A stretch of DNA of 64,000 nucleotides from Nitrobium sp046350935 (GCA_046350935.1 JAXLZK010000002.1:62001-126000); one strand, 5' to 3'. Shown: positions 51,588 to 59,932, counted from the first letter of the stretch. Program-made: numbers and translations. Notes: generated by a model not told the origin, from the sequence alone.

Positions 51588-52268
51588 ATGCCGAAAGTGA
51601 TAAAGAGACGTCCGGGCGGCAAGGGCCGGCACGAGGAGATCCTTTCCGAATCGGTGGGGGACCTGCGGGAAAGACTCAGGGAGAGACAGAAGACCCTGAC
51701 CTACGCTCTCCTCGCCTTCGGGGCGGTCGTGCTCCTCGTCGTCGCTTTCATGGTATATACCAGGGCGACCGCTTCAAAAGCGGCAGACCTACAGGCCGAA
51801 GGCTACCGCATTTTCTTCGGCGAGGCCTCCACCCGGTTCGCCACCCCCGCAGACCGGTACAAGAGCGCCCTCGAGAAGTTTCAGAAGGCGTACGCGACGA
51901 AGAAGAGCCCCGTTGCCCTGCTGTACATCGCTGATTCCTACTATGAGCTGGGAAACTACGACGAGGCGATCAGGACCTTGAAGGACCTTACGTCCCGCTA
52001 TTCTGACCCCCGCATCGTCTCCCTGGCCACCTACAAGCTTGCCTCCGCTTACACGAAGAAGGGGGACACCGCCGCCGCACTCGCCACCCTCACTGCCCTT
52101 GCCGATAAAAAAGACAGCCCACTCCGGGATCTGGCGCTCCTCGAAAGCGGCAGGGTGCTGGAGGCGGCAGGGAAAAAGGAGGAGGCGAAGGCGAAATACA
52201 AGGCGCTCATCGATACCTTTCCCCAGTCTCCCCTCGTGCCCGAGGCGAAGGCGCGGATGGCGAGCTGA
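51588..52268 (+). CDS. Membrane-anchored TPR protein (YfgM-like)
   Basis: 226 residues: basic cytoplasmic N-terminus (KRRPGGKGRHEE), coiled stretch, TM at about 45-67 (LLAFGAVVLLVVAFMVY), then TPR repeats over about 85-220 (AYATKKSPVALLYIADSYYELGNYDEAIRTL and following). It resembles YfgM/tetratricopeptide proteins that assist periplasmic protein folding; function here is inferred. AGGAGG is 10 bases before the ATG, inside the end of the PHP gene region. Confidence 0.85.
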   Translation: MPKVIKRRPGGKGRHEEILSESVGDLRERLRERQKTLTYALLAFGAVVLLVVAFMVYTRATASKAADLQAEGYRIFFGEASTRFATPADRYKSALEKFQKAYATKKSPVALLYIADSYYELGNYDEAIRTLKDLTSRYSDPRIVSLATYKLASAYTKKGDTAAALATLTALADKKDSPLRDLALLESGRVLEAAGKKEEAKAKYKALIDTFPQSPLVPEAKARMAS

Positions 52269-52305
52269 TCCGCTTCGGGGATTCCACCCCTCCCTCTGCA
52301 TACCC

Positions 52306-52485
52306 CTACGAACAGTCGCCCCGCCAGAGGCAGTCGTTCTGGCTGCAGGTGTCTGCCTGTCCTGAGCCGAAGCAGGCGGTGTATCCCTCATCCCGCTGGA
52401 TCGTCCTGATAATGTCCGCTTTTTTCATGTTCCCTGTTTTGATGCCCCTCTGCTTCGCTATCTCCTTCACTTCCTGAAGTTTCAT
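52306..52485 (-). CDS. SAP/Rho-N-domain miniprotein with a Cys-rich tail
   Basis: 59 residues. N-terminal MKLQEVKEIAKQRGIKTG and MKKADIIRTIQ form a SAP-like helix-turn-helix; the C-terminal half has four Cys (ACFGSG, DTCSQ, DCLWRGDC) that could bind zinc. AGGAGG lies 6 bases before the ATG at 52485. Such proteins are widespread in Geobacter-like genomes without known function. It follows the molybdopterin enzyme gene by 48 bases on the same strand. Confidence 0.8.
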   Translation of the reverse strand: MKLQEVKEIAKQRGIKTGNMKKADIIRTIQRDEGYTACFGSGQADTCSQNDCLWRGDCS

Positions 52486-52533
52486 TTCTTCCTCCTGTTC
52501 GGGACGGGCAGGGCAGGCCTGCCTGCAGTGCGG

Positions 52534-53262
52534 TCATTTCTTTCTTTCCTTTTTTCTGAGGCGGTCGGCGGGCACCGGGGCGATGACCGGGTAGGCGGAA
52601 TTCGCCAGCGTCCACCATCCCGGACGGGGCTCCCGCGCAAACTCGATGCGGTGAATATACTTTATGTTCTTGTAGCCAAGACTGTACGGAGCAATAAGGC
52701 GGAGCGGGGCGCCATGGTCGTGGGGAAGCGGTTTGCCGCCCATGAAGAGGGTCAGAAGGCACTCTTTTGCCGGGTCCAGCAACTCCCGCACCGGGTGCGA
52801 TTCGATGTAGTGGTCCTGCCCGCGCGGCTTGTCGGCGGTTTCCCCGAGAGCGTGGAAAACTGCATAGGCAGCCCCGGGCTTCGGCCTCGCCCTCTTCACG
52901 ATTTCCTGGAAGCGGAAACCGGCCCACTGCACCTTTGCCACCGACCATCCTTCCACACAATGAAAATCGGACACCTGGGAGGCGCGCACGAAAGAGGTGA
53001 GATCGGCATAAGAGAGCCGGAGCGGTTGCTCCACCAGACCTTCTACGGTGAGGAGATACGGTTCGACGACTTTCCTGTTGGTCCACCGGATGTTTCCGGT
53101 TTCTGGATCGAAACGGAAGGTATCTTTTTCGACCGTCCGGACATACAGCCGGTCAATGAAAAAGGCCCTTACCGGAGACGGGAGCCACGAGAGGAGGGAA
53201 AGCAGCGCAGCGGCCCTCAGGAAGCCCCTTCTCCCGAATGCGCCTTTCGTCCCCTTCTCCAC
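52534..53262 (-). CDS. Tat-exported molybdopterin-dependent oxidoreductase (sulfite oxidase/MsrP fold)
   Basis: 242 residues. Twin-arginine signal GRRGFLRAAALLSLLSW. The oxidoreductase molybdopterin-binding domain follows (about 65-215) with the Mo-ligating Cys102 in FHCVEGWSV and GGKPLPHDHGAPLRLIAP near 175. Resembles the catalytic subunits of MsrP (methionine sulfoxide reductase) and sulfite dehydrogenases; there is no partner haem or membrane subunit in the window, so substrate is open. Monocistronic or with the SAP miniprotein downstream. Confidence 0.9.
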   Translation of the reverse strand: MEKGTKGAFGRRGFLRAAALLSLLSWLPSPVRAFFIDRLYVRTVEKDTFRFDPETGNIRWTNRKVVEPYLLTVEGLVEQPLRLSYADLTSFVRASQVSDFHCVEGWSVAKVQWAGFRFQEIVKRARPKPGAAYAVFHALGETADKPRGQDHYIESHPVRELLDPAKECLLTLFMGGKPLPHDHGAPLRLIAPYSLGYKNIKYIHRIEFAREPRPGWWTLANSAYPVIAPVPADRLRKKERKK

Positions 53263-53360
53263 GTCCGCCCCCCTGATATGACCGGGCAGGAAGGCTCCCG
53301 CCCCGTTTTTTCCTCATTCCGGCCTCATTCCGGCCCGATGCCGGCGGCGCAGAAAAGGGA

Positions 53361-53412
53361 GCCTGCAGCCGCCTGCAGCCGCCTGCAACCGCCGGTAACC
53401 GGTGATAGCCGG
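53361..53412 (+). repeat. GC-rich decamer tandem repeat
   Basis: Units GCCTGCAGCC (x2), GCCTGCAACC, GCCGGTAACC, GGTGATAGCC: period exactly 10, decaying to the right. It lies in the divergent-free gap 53263-53494 between the molybdopterin enzyme and Smr genes, which holds no gene. Confidence 0.75.
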
Positions 53413-53494
53413 TTCTAGCAGGGATACTTCTTCCGTACCCTAGTATACTCCTTTCTCCCGGAAGGCACAATTCCCTTGCGCGGAGACTTTCCTC

Positions 53495-54166
53495 TTACTG
53501 CAGGAGGACATACAGGGCTCCCAGGCCGCCATCGCACTGGCGGGCGGTCACGAAGGCGATAAGATCCCTCCGGTAGTGGCCCGACAGCCACCTGATGAGG
53601 GCCTCTTTCAGCACGGGGCCGTGCGGCGACCGCAGCCCCCTCCCGTGGATGATCTTGATGCAGCGGAGTCTCCGCGCCTGGGAGTTCCGGAGGAAGCTCG
53701 CCACCGCCCCTTCCGCCTCTTCGAGGATAAGGCCGTGGAGGTCCAGGCAGTCCTGGACCGAAAAACAGCCGCGATGGAGTCTCCGGGCAATGTCCTCGTG
53801 GTAATCGGAATTGACCCACTCCACATACTCCTGGGTATCGGGCAGATGCACCGGCCTCCTTCCCCGTGAGATCTCGTCCAGCGCCCGCAGCGCCTCGGCA
53901 TCTGAGGAGACGCAGCGCGGGAGAGGGGGTTTTCTTCCTCCGGGCGCGGGGATCTTCCTGAACTCCTTGATCTCCCGCACCTCCTGCATCGCTTGCAAAA
54001 ACAGCTCCTCATCGCTCGGCTCCCCTTCCTTTTTTTTCAGCCCTGCGGGGGGAGGAGAGGCGGGTGCGGCTTCTCCCTGAGGGTTCCCGCTCTCCATAAT
54101 CTTTTTCAGCTCCTTGAAAGGCTGAAAGGAAAAGGACTCCTGAGTCTGCTTCTTTCTTGCTTTCAT
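53495..54166 (-). CDS. Smr-domain protein (MutS2-type small endonuclease domain)
   Basis: 223 residues: basic N-terminus, Pro/Ala linker, then a Smr domain at about 145-220 with DLHGL and the H-G-x-G motif IIHGRGLRSP; the C-terminal LIAFVTARQCDGGLGALYVLL is typical. Probably a nucleic-acid-cleaving or binding protein; no MutS part is present. Start at 54166 (MKARKKQTQES); a longer reading upstream has no ribosome site. Confidence 0.9.
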   Translation of the reverse strand: MKARKKQTQESFSFQPFKELKKIMESGNPQGEAAPASPPPAGLKKKEGEPSDEELFLQAMQEVREIKEFRKIPAPGGRKPPLPRCVSSDAEALRALDEISRGRRPVHLPDTQEYVEWVNSDYHEDIARRLHRGCFSVQDCLDLHGLILEEAEGAVASFLRNSQARRLRCIKIIHGRGLRSPHGPVLKEALIRWLSGHYRRDLIAFVTARQCDGGLGALYVLLQ

Positions 54167-54375
54167 GCGCTCTTCCCTTCCCTCATTATACCAAATACAG
54201 GTCAGGGGGCCGAATCCGGAGGGCACGAAAGCGGCTGTCAACCTGCAATGCCATGAAAAATTGCATTTTTTTGCCGATCTCTTTAAGATACAAGGCGCAG
54301 AGCCGTCTTGCTGCTGCGTTCCTGGTGTACGGGGCGCCGTAGGAGCTACTTTCAGCGATGCGGAGGAGAAACGGT

Positions 54376-54855
54376 ATGGAGGCGAAGAGAAGAGCGCTGC
54401 CGGTGCGGAGGGCGGCGCGTGCGGTGGCGTGTGCAGTGGTGTGTGGGTTCGGCTTGCACTTGTTGGGATATATCTTTATGTCTGAAGCTTTTTTCATTAC
54501 CGATCTCGAAGACGTACAAAAGTACAAGAACTGTGCGTGGTGCAATCTGTCGGATGCCGATCTGTCCGGAGTGCGGCTCCCCGGCGCGAACCTGTTCGGT
54601 ACGACCCTTTCCGGTGCGAACCTCGCGGGAGCCGACCTTTCCGGTGCAAAGCTGAACAGTGCGGATCTAACCGGTGCGAACCTCGCGGGAGCCGACCTTA
54701 CGGGAGCGAACCTCACCGGCGCCGACCTCAGGGGGGCGAACCTGAAGGGCGCAAACCTTTCCGGGACCGACCTCAGAGGAGCCGACCTGTCCGGGGCGGT
54801 CGGGACCGCCGGGCGGAAATGCAAGAAAAACTCCGTCGGGGTATGCAGGGACTAG
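54376..54855 (+). CDS. Pentapeptide-repeat protein with N-terminal membrane anchor
   Basis: 159 residues. One hydrophobic segment at about 15-38 (AVACAVVCGFGLHLLGYIF), then about 16 A(D/N)LXX units from residue 60 to 145, forming a right-handed quadrilateral beta-helix. Flanking cysteine pairs (NCAWC, and RKCKKNSVGVC at the end) may cap the helix. Start at 54376 with GGAGG 9 bases upstream; an ATG at 54358 has none. The target of the helix is unknown. Confidence 0.88.
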   Translation: MEAKRRALPVRRAARAVACAVVCGFGLHLLGYIFMSEAFFITDLEDVQKYKNCAWCNLSDADLSGVRLPGANLFGTTLSGANLAGADLSGAKLNSADLTGANLAGADLTGANLTGADLRGANLKGANLSGTDLRGADLSGAVGTAGRKCKKNSVGVCRD

Positions 54856-55156
54856 GGTGTGTCTGCACACTCTCTCCTACTGCGACCGGCTGCCTGCTAT
54901 CCGGTAGTCCCCGGATCTGCGTTGTCCCGGGCACATCGTCCTCGACGTAGCTTCAGCTACGCCTCCGGGCGCTTTCGCTGCCCCAAAGAATCTTTGATTC
55001 TTCGGGGACCCCTGTTCTTTTTCCGGGGTCTTGGGACGCCTTGCCCCCAAGGCATCCGGAAGTCTCTTCGCTCGGTCTCGCGACGAACACAGTTTGCAAA
55101 CACATCCCAGACACGCCTAGGAGAAGCGGCGATAGAGGGCAGGGTGCGCAGGCACC
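54856..55156. other. Hairpin-rich intergenic region
   Basis: About 300 bases with no gene. Contains GTGTG-TCTG-CACAC near 54858, hairpins 54946-54961 (CGTAGC/GCTACG, loop TTCA) and 54981-55007 (CCCC and AAGAATC/GATTCTT), and at its right edge AGGGTGC-GCAG-GCACCCT (55140-55158) overlapping the resB stop. Looks like a string of terminator or repeat structures. Confidence 0.55.
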
Positions 55157-55885
55157 CTACCCTTCGTTCCTCATCTTGAGTGCCAGGAGGGTGAGCGTCC
55201 CCGCCATGAAAACAATCCCCCCTGCCAGAGCCCAGGCAGCCCCCGGCTCCCTGCTCACTTCGAGGAGGACCGCCTTTTCCGGGTAGGCCTGCAGGTCCTT
55301 CGCATAGATGCCGGTGCCCCGGTGCAGGGAGGGCTTGTTGGGGAGCAGCCGGTCCTTTTTCACCACGACGCCCCCCGTAAAGTACTCCACCTCCACCTCC
55401 CAGTCTTCGAGGTGCCCGCCGGGGCCGAGGGAGAGTGAGATCGTCCTGACATGCAGAGTGGTGGCGGAGTCGGGCATCTTCAGGAGGGAGCCTTCCCGGG
55501 CAGCAACATACCCCTTGAAGCCCCCCGCAGCGCTGAAGAGATGCGCCAGGAGGATGAGGAGGAAGCCAATATGGACGACCTGGGGCGAGAGGAGGAGAAG
55601 CCACTGGCCGGCCTTCCGCTTTTTAAGGACGGAATCGATGCTGCAGAAGAGGGTGTTGGCCGTCAGCAGGACGAGGAGGGCGAGGGAGCCCCAGAGCCAC
55701 CAGGTGATGTGCGGCGGCTGCCCCTGGAGCCACGCGAAAAGGGGAAGCGCGTGGAGGGACTGGAACTCTTCGGCCGTGGGCATGATGAAAGCCCCTGCGA
55801 ACAGGAGGACGATGAGCAGGCAGAGCAGCCATACGGCTGTCCGGAGCGAGAGGAAGAAGTGCAGTATCTTTTTCAGGAGGAGCAT
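55157..55885 (-). CDS. resB: ResB-like cytochrome c biogenesis protein
   Basis: 242 residues. TM helices at about 12-32, 65-85, 95-115 and near the C-terminus; the periplasmic domain between has SLHRGTGIYAKDLQAYP, matching the ResB/CcsB periplasmic region. With CcsA it forms the System II haem handling and ligation complex. It is shorter than classical ResB (about 400-600), the compact form common in Deltaproteobacteria-like genomes. Lies 2 bases after ccsA. Confidence 0.9.
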   Translation of the reverse strand: MLLLKKILHFFLSLRTAVWLLCLLIVLLFAGAFIMPTAEEFQSLHALPLFAWLQGQPPHITWWLWGSLALLVLLTANTLFCSIDSVLKKRKAGQWLLLLSPQVVHIGFLLILLAHLFSAAGGFKGYVAAREGSLLKMPDSATTLHVRTISLSLGPGGHLEDWEVEVEYFTGGVVVKKDRLLPNKPSLHRGTGIYAKDLQAYPEKAVLLEVSREPGAAWALAGGIVFMAGTLTLLALKMRNEG

Positions 55886-55887
55886 CC

Positions 55888-56601
55888 TTAAAAACTATGC
55901 GAGCTTTTCATCAGAAGGCTCACCCCCAGATAGGTGAACAATACGACGCCGAATCCCGCGATACCGAGGACCGCCGCGGGCCTTCCCCTCCATTGCGGGC
56001 GCAGTCGCGCATGGAGGTAGAGGCTGTAGAACAGCCAGAGGAGGGCGGTCCAGAGCTCCTTCGGGGTCCAGAGCCAGTAGGTCCCCCATGCAAGGAAGGC
56101 CCATACCCCGCCGAAGACCATGGAGAGCGAGAAGAGGGCATATCCGATAAAGACGGACCGGTACTGCATTCCTTCCAGCGGCATCTCTCCCTCGCGGAGG
56201 GAGAGCGCGCCGAGGATTGCCCCGATGCCGAAGAGACCATAGGACAGGAACGCCAGGACCACATGGAGCTCGAACCAGACGGTCTTCAGCACGGGCGGGA
56301 GAGGTGTATCATGCTGCTTCGCCACAAGGGCAAAGGCAGTGAAGGCGGCAGCGGCCGCTGCAATCCAGGAATAGTAACTGCGGTGCTCTCTCAGGTGACG
56401 GTGAAAGGGCAAGGAAAAGGCCACCAGGGAGGCGGCAAGGAACATAAGGGTATCATGGGGTCCCACCAGAGGAAGCCTGCCCAGCGCAACGCCCCGCGAA
56501 ACGAGATAGGCGGTCTGGACAGCGAGCCCGGCCAGGAGAAGGGGCCGTTTCCAGAGGCCGAAGAGGTACAGGGGAAATGCGGCGAAGGCCAATGCGATCA
56601 T
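55888..56601 (-). CDS. ccsA: CcsA-like cytochrome c biogenesis protein
   Basis: 237 residues, about eight TM helices. WWD-like motif GVWAFLAWGTYWLWTPKELW near residue 175; the Asp of the usual WDPKE reads Thr here. Conserved histidines for haem handling are at VAKQHD, FELHV and YLHAR. Start at 56601 (MIALAFAAFP). It is the membrane partner of ResB. The end of the SWIM pseudogene lies just upstream and overlaps this start region. Confidence 0.92.
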   Translation of the reverse strand: MIALAFAAFPLYLFGLWKRPLLLAGLAVQTAYLVSRGVALGRLPLVGPHDTLMFLAASLVAFSLPFHRHLREHRSYYSWIAAAAAAFTAFALVAKQHDTPLPPVLKTVWFELHVVLAFLSYGLFGIGAILGALSLREGEMPLEGMQYRSVFIGYALFSLSMVFGGVWAFLAWGTYWLWTPKELWTALLWLFYSLYLHARLRPQWRGRPAAVLGIAGFGVVLFTYLGVSLLMKSSHSF

Positions 56602-56927
56602 TGTCTTTTCCCGAGGCGCCCCGCAGAGGTTTTTGCGCCGTTTTTCTTCCGCCTGGGAGTGCCTGTTTTTCTTTCGGCGGAAGCTGTTTCTTTCTTTTTC
56701 GGACCCTTTCCCGGAGCTTTGGGAGAGGTTTTTTCTTTCGTCTCCAGGCAGGAGCACCTGAAGGTGATCTCCCGCGGTGAGGGAAAAAGTCCGCTCCCCT
56801 TTGCCATGAACAGATCTTCGAGCGACCGGGGGAACCTGCCCTCCATGAGGTCCTGGAGTTTTTGCGCCGCCTTTTCCCTTTTCCGGGAGACGGGCACGTA
56901 TTCGGGGAACCCACCCCGGTATCTCAT
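56598..56927 (-). pseudogene. SWIM zinc-finger protein, internally deleted
   Basis: 109 codons. Opens as SWIM-family proteins do (MRYRGGFPEYVPVSRKREKA), then jumps to the C-terminal part (GRFPRSLEDLF...GLFPSPREITFRCSC), missing about 150 residues between. The zinc finger keeps only C-x-C; the second half (CKHVA) is replaced by a Lys/Pro-rich out-of-frame tail. Intact homologues are paired with an SNF2 helicase, whose remnant lies at 58020-58577. Confidence 0.75.
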
Positions 56928-57074
56928 TGCCGTCCGCCCCTTATTGGTGCGCGTTTTTTATAGTGTAGCATAGACGAAAGCGGCCGGAGGAATTCCGCAT
57001 ACTATGGTGGAATCTCTCCGAAAATCCTGGTACACTTATTCACGAATTTATGTTGCTGGACAGAGGAGGCGGCA

Positions 57075-57446
57075 GTGTTGAGGACAAGTCTTGCAGAAGC
57101 ACCGAAGAGAATTCGCCCGGGCTTACTATCACACATACTCCTGCAGGCCGGGGACACCCCCACCGATACCATGGCGATCGCCTGGGTCGAGGTGGAGCCG
57201 GGAGCAGGGCAGCAGCCCCATCATCACACGCCGGAGCAGGCCTATATCATCATCGGCGGGCGCGGCCGTATCAGGGTCGGTACGGAAACAGCCGAGGTAC
57301 AGGCGGGCGACCTCCTCTATATCCCCTCAAACGTGGAGCACGGCGTCGAGAACCCGGGGCCGGAGAAGCTGGTGTACCTCTCCGTTGCAGTGCCCGCCCT
57401 GGATATTCAGGCACTGTACGACACCGGCCAACTCAAAAGGGAATGA
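57075..57446 (+). CDS. Cupin-domain protein
   Basis: 123 residues. Cupin motif 1: QQPHHHTPEQAYIIIGG with RGRIRVG; motif 2: GDLLYIPSNVEHGVENPG, giving three His and a Glu metal set. GTG start at 57075 with AGGAGG 6 bases upstream. Inserted between the two halves of the decayed SWIM/SNF2 locus; function unknown (metal-dependent oxygenase/isomerase or binding protein). Confidence 0.88.
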   Translation: MLRTSLAEAPKRIRPGLLSHILLQAGDTPTDTMAIAWVEVEPGAGQQPHHHTPEQAYIIIGGRGRIRVGTETAEVQAGDLLYIPSNVEHGVENPGPEKLVYLSVAVPALDIQALYDTGQLKRE

Positions 57447-57480
57447 CGGGCTCATAAAGAGGGGTGACAAGGTCATTTCC

Positions 57481-57592
57481 CGTCATCCCGGGCTTGGTCC
57501 GGGGGCCAGTCTCTTTGGGAGACTACTGGACTCCGGCTTTCGCCGGAGTGACGATGAGAGATAAACCCGTTGCCGTATGAGCCCGGGATGAG
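57481..57592. repeat. Hairpin repeat cluster left of the GIY-YIG gene
   Basis: Outer inverted pair CATCCCGGGC (57484-57493) and GCCCGGGATG (57581-57590); inner hairpins CCCGG...CCGGG, GTCTC-TTTG-GGAGAC and CTCCGGC-TTTC-GCCGGAG (57531-57548) followed by TGACG. The last part is the reverse complement of the repeat at 57998-58020. Also GGGCTCATA (57448) pairs with TATGAGCCC (57576). Confidence 0.75.
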
Positions 57593-57609
57593 GAAATAGA
57601 GGGGCATAG

Positions 57610-57897
57610 ATGAAACAGCCATGCGTTTATCTCCTGGCGAGCAAACGAAACGGCACACTGTATGTTGGCGTGACGTCAAACCTGTTCCAACGTATCGGGG
57701 AGCACAGGGATGAGCTTGCCGAAGGATTCACGAAGCGTTGTGGAGTTCACAGGCTGGTGTGGTATGAGGCGCATGAAACAATGCAAAGCGCTATTGCACG
57801 GGAAAAAGCGATCAAGGAATGGAAGCGTTCCTGGAAGATAGAGTTGATTGAAAAGACCAATCCGGAGTGGCGGGATTTATATGAAGAACTGTTCTGA
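57610..57897 (+). CDS. GIY-YIG nuclease (URI-like), short form
   Basis: 95 residues. GIY-YIG reads VYLLASKRNGTLYVGVT with the catalytic Arg in FQRIGEHR, Glu in AREKAIKEWKR, and the C-terminal WRDLYEEL. A complete single-domain nuclease of the type scattered through many genomes. ATG at 57610, 17 bases after a hairpin repeat cluster; another cluster lies 65 bases after the stop. Confidence 0.9.
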   Translation: MKQPCVYLLASKRNGTLYVGVTSNLFQRIGEHRDELAEGFTKRCGVHRLVWYEAHETMQSAIAREKAIKEWKRSWKIELIEKTNPEWRDLYEELF

Positions 57898-57962
57898 CAG
57901 GATTTCAGGGGGCAGTCTGCGAGGCAATGGCAATCAGAAGTAATGAATTTCTGAAAAGAGGT

Positions 57963-58022
57963 GCTCCGGCGAAAACCGGAGTCTATCCAAGTCGTCACCC
58001 CGGCGAAAGCCGGGGTCCAGTC
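57963..58022. repeat. Hairpin repeat cluster right of the GIY-YIG gene
   Basis: CTCCGG-CGAAAA-CCGGAG (57964-57981) and CCCCGGC-GAAA-GCCGGGG (57998-58015) then TCCAGTCT. Relative to 57520-57554 this copy is inverted, with about 25 of 30 positions alike, so the GIY-YIG gene is framed by inverted repeats. Its right end runs into the 3' end of the SNF2 remnant. Confidence 0.75.
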
Positions 58023-58577
58023 TTTAAGATCCTGTCCCGGAAGAGCCCTATCAGCTCCTTGTTGCTCATCTCCGTAATCCATTTCTCTCCGCCGCCCCGG
58101 ATCACTTCCTCAGACAGCTTTGCCTTGCCCTCGATCATCAGGTCGATCTTCTCCTCGATGGTGCCCCCGGTGATGAATGTATGCACGATGACATTCTTCT
58201 TCTGACCGTCTCCTCCAGCTCCCGGTAGAGGAGCGCCTGCTTTCTGCCGAGCGAGGTATACGTCTTCATCTCGACCTTCTGTTGCGGCGAGATGGACCGT
58301 TGAGAGCAGCTCCAGCATTGTTGCGCTGTCGTTTCCGTATTCCTGCAGGGCGTGTTTCAGCGGAAGGTGCTTTGAGCGTCCCCCTTTGTCCAGTCCCGTT
58401 GCATAGGTGGCGAGAAAGGCGAAGGGGTACTCTTCCTTCCTGCTCTCGACCAGGTGAAAATAGACCCGGCCCGCCGGATGCACCCGGGGGCCGTACGTGG
58501 TAAAGAAATCCGCGACCGTTCCATTTGAGCTGCACCGCGCCGCCGGGCATGACGACTGCCTGTAACTCACGGAACAC
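58020..58577 (-). pseudogene. SNF2-family helicase, frameshifted and internally deleted
   Basis: From GTG 58577 the first frame reads MFRELQAVVMPGGAVQLKWNG; a frameshift near 58517 moves to TVADFFTTYGPRVHPAGRVYFHLVE (N-terminal SNF2 accessory domain). Near 58290 the frame changes again to a mid-protein piece (KVEMKTYTSLGRKQALLYRE), and near 58190 it returns to the C-terminal helicase end (VIVHTFITGGTIEEKIDLM, EKWITEMSNKEL). The whole ATPase core is absent, where an intact protein has over 900 residues. The 3' end is replaced by the hairpin repeat. Confidence 0.82.
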
Positions 58578-58604
58578 GGGTTCCCTCCACCGTGTCCGCC
58601 TTTC

Positions 58605-59900
58605 CTACTCCCCGAACACCCGTCTGAAAATGAAGTCCACGTTCCTGAGGTAGTATTTCAGGTCGAAGATCTCCCCAATCTCCTGCGGGGAGAGGTGCCG
58701 GGCGACGTCGGGGTCCTTCAGGAGCAGCTTCATGAAGCTGGCCCCCTTGCTCCAGCTCTCCATGGCGTTCCGCTGCACCAGGGTATAGGCGTCTTCCCGC
58801 GTCATCCCTTTGGCCACCAGGGCGAGCAGGGTCCGCTGGGAGTTGTACAGGCCGTAGCTCATCTCTATGTTCGTCTGCATCCTCTCCGGGTAGACATGCA
58901 GGCCCTTCAGGATTCCGGTCAGGCGGTGCAGCATGTAGTCCACGAGGATGGTGCTGTCGGGGACGATGATCCTTTCCACGGAGGAGTGGGAGATGTCCCT
59001 CTCGTGCCAGAGGGCGACGTCTTCGAGGGCCGCCGCGGCGTTGGAGCGGACCACGCGGGCGAGCCCCGAGAGGTTTTCGTTCCCCACCGGGTTCCTCTTA
59101 TGGGGCATGGCAGACGAGCCCTTCTGCCCGGCGGTGAAGGGCTCCTCAGCTTCCCGCACCTCGGTCCTCTGGAGGTGGCGCAGCTCCACGGCGATCTTTT
59201 CGACGGACGCGGCCACCAGGGCGAGGGCGGTCATGTACTCGGCATGGCGGTCCCGCTGGACCACCTGGGTCGCCACCGGCTCGGGCATGAGTCCGAGCCT
59301 CTCGCATACCTTTGCCTCCAGTTCCACCGGGATATTGGAGAAGGTCCCCACCGCGCCGGAGAACTTGCCGATGCTGATGATTTCCCGCGCCTGTTCCATT
59401 CTCCTGAGATTCCTTTTGGCGTCCTCATACCAGAGGGCGAATTTCAGGCCAAAGGTCATGGGCTCCGCATGGACGCCGTGGCTTCTGCCGATGCAGGGGG
59501 TGTCCTTATGCCGGAGCGCCTGCTCCTTCAGCACCTCCATGAGCTGCCTGATGTCCCCGATAACGATGTCCGCCGCCTCCCGCATCAGCAGGGAGAGGGC
59601 AGTGTCCACCACGTCTGAGGAGGTGAGCCCCATATGGACGAAGCGGGATTCGGGACCCACGAACTCCGCCACCGAGGTGAGGAAGGCGATGACGTCGTGC
59701 TTCACCGTCTTTTCGATCTCGTCGATCCGGGCTACGTCGAAGCGGGCTTTTTTCTTGATTACTTCCAGGGCGTCGCGGGGGATTTCTCCCATCTCGGCCC
59801 AGGCCTCGCAGGCCGCGATCTCAACGTCGAGCCATTTCCGGAACCTGTTCCCGGGCTCCCAGAGCCGCCCCATTTCAGGGCGTGTATACCGTGCTATCAT
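58605..59900 (-). CDS. purB: Adenylosuccinate lyase
   Basis: Splits SAICAR and adenylosuccinate in purine synthesis. 431 residues. Signature loop GSSAMPHKRNPVGNENL, the His in TSSDVVDTA region and GRSHGVHAEP (near 140) are intact. Start ATG at 59900 (MIARYTRPEMGRLW) with AGGAGG 6 bases upstream. It follows truB by 32 bases on the same strand. Confidence 0.97.
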   Translation of the reverse strand: MIARYTRPEMGRLWEPGNRFRKWLDVEIAACEAWAEMGEIPRDALEVIKKKARFDVARIDEIEKTVKHDVIAFLTSVAEFVGPESRFVHMGLTSSDVVDTALSLLMREAADIVIGDIRQLMEVLKEQALRHKDTPCIGRSHGVHAEPMTFGLKFALWYEDAKRNLRRMEQAREIISIGKFSGAVGTFSNIPVELEAKVCERLGLMPEPVATQVVQRDRHAEYMTALALVAASVEKIAVELRHLQRTEVREAEEPFTAGQKGSSAMPHKRNPVGNENLSGLARVVRSNAAAALEDVALWHERDISHSSVERIIVPDSTILVDYMLHRLTGILKGLHVYPERMQTNIEMSYGLYNSQRTLLALVAKGMTREDAYTLVQRNAMESWSKGASFMKLLLKDPDVARHLSPQEIGEIFDLKYYLRNVDFIFRRVFGE

Positions 59901-59932
59901 GATTCCTCCTGCCTAGGGTCTGCATATACACC

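Noticed and set aside
54957..55604. 215-residue minus-strand frame over resB and the hairpin region
   Set aside because: Shadow of resB extended through non-coding hairpins; no motif.
57995..58570. Intact 191-residue protein in the SNF2 remnant
   Set aside because: It joins N- and C-terminal SNF2 pieces through an out-of-frame middle, and its end is translated repeat.
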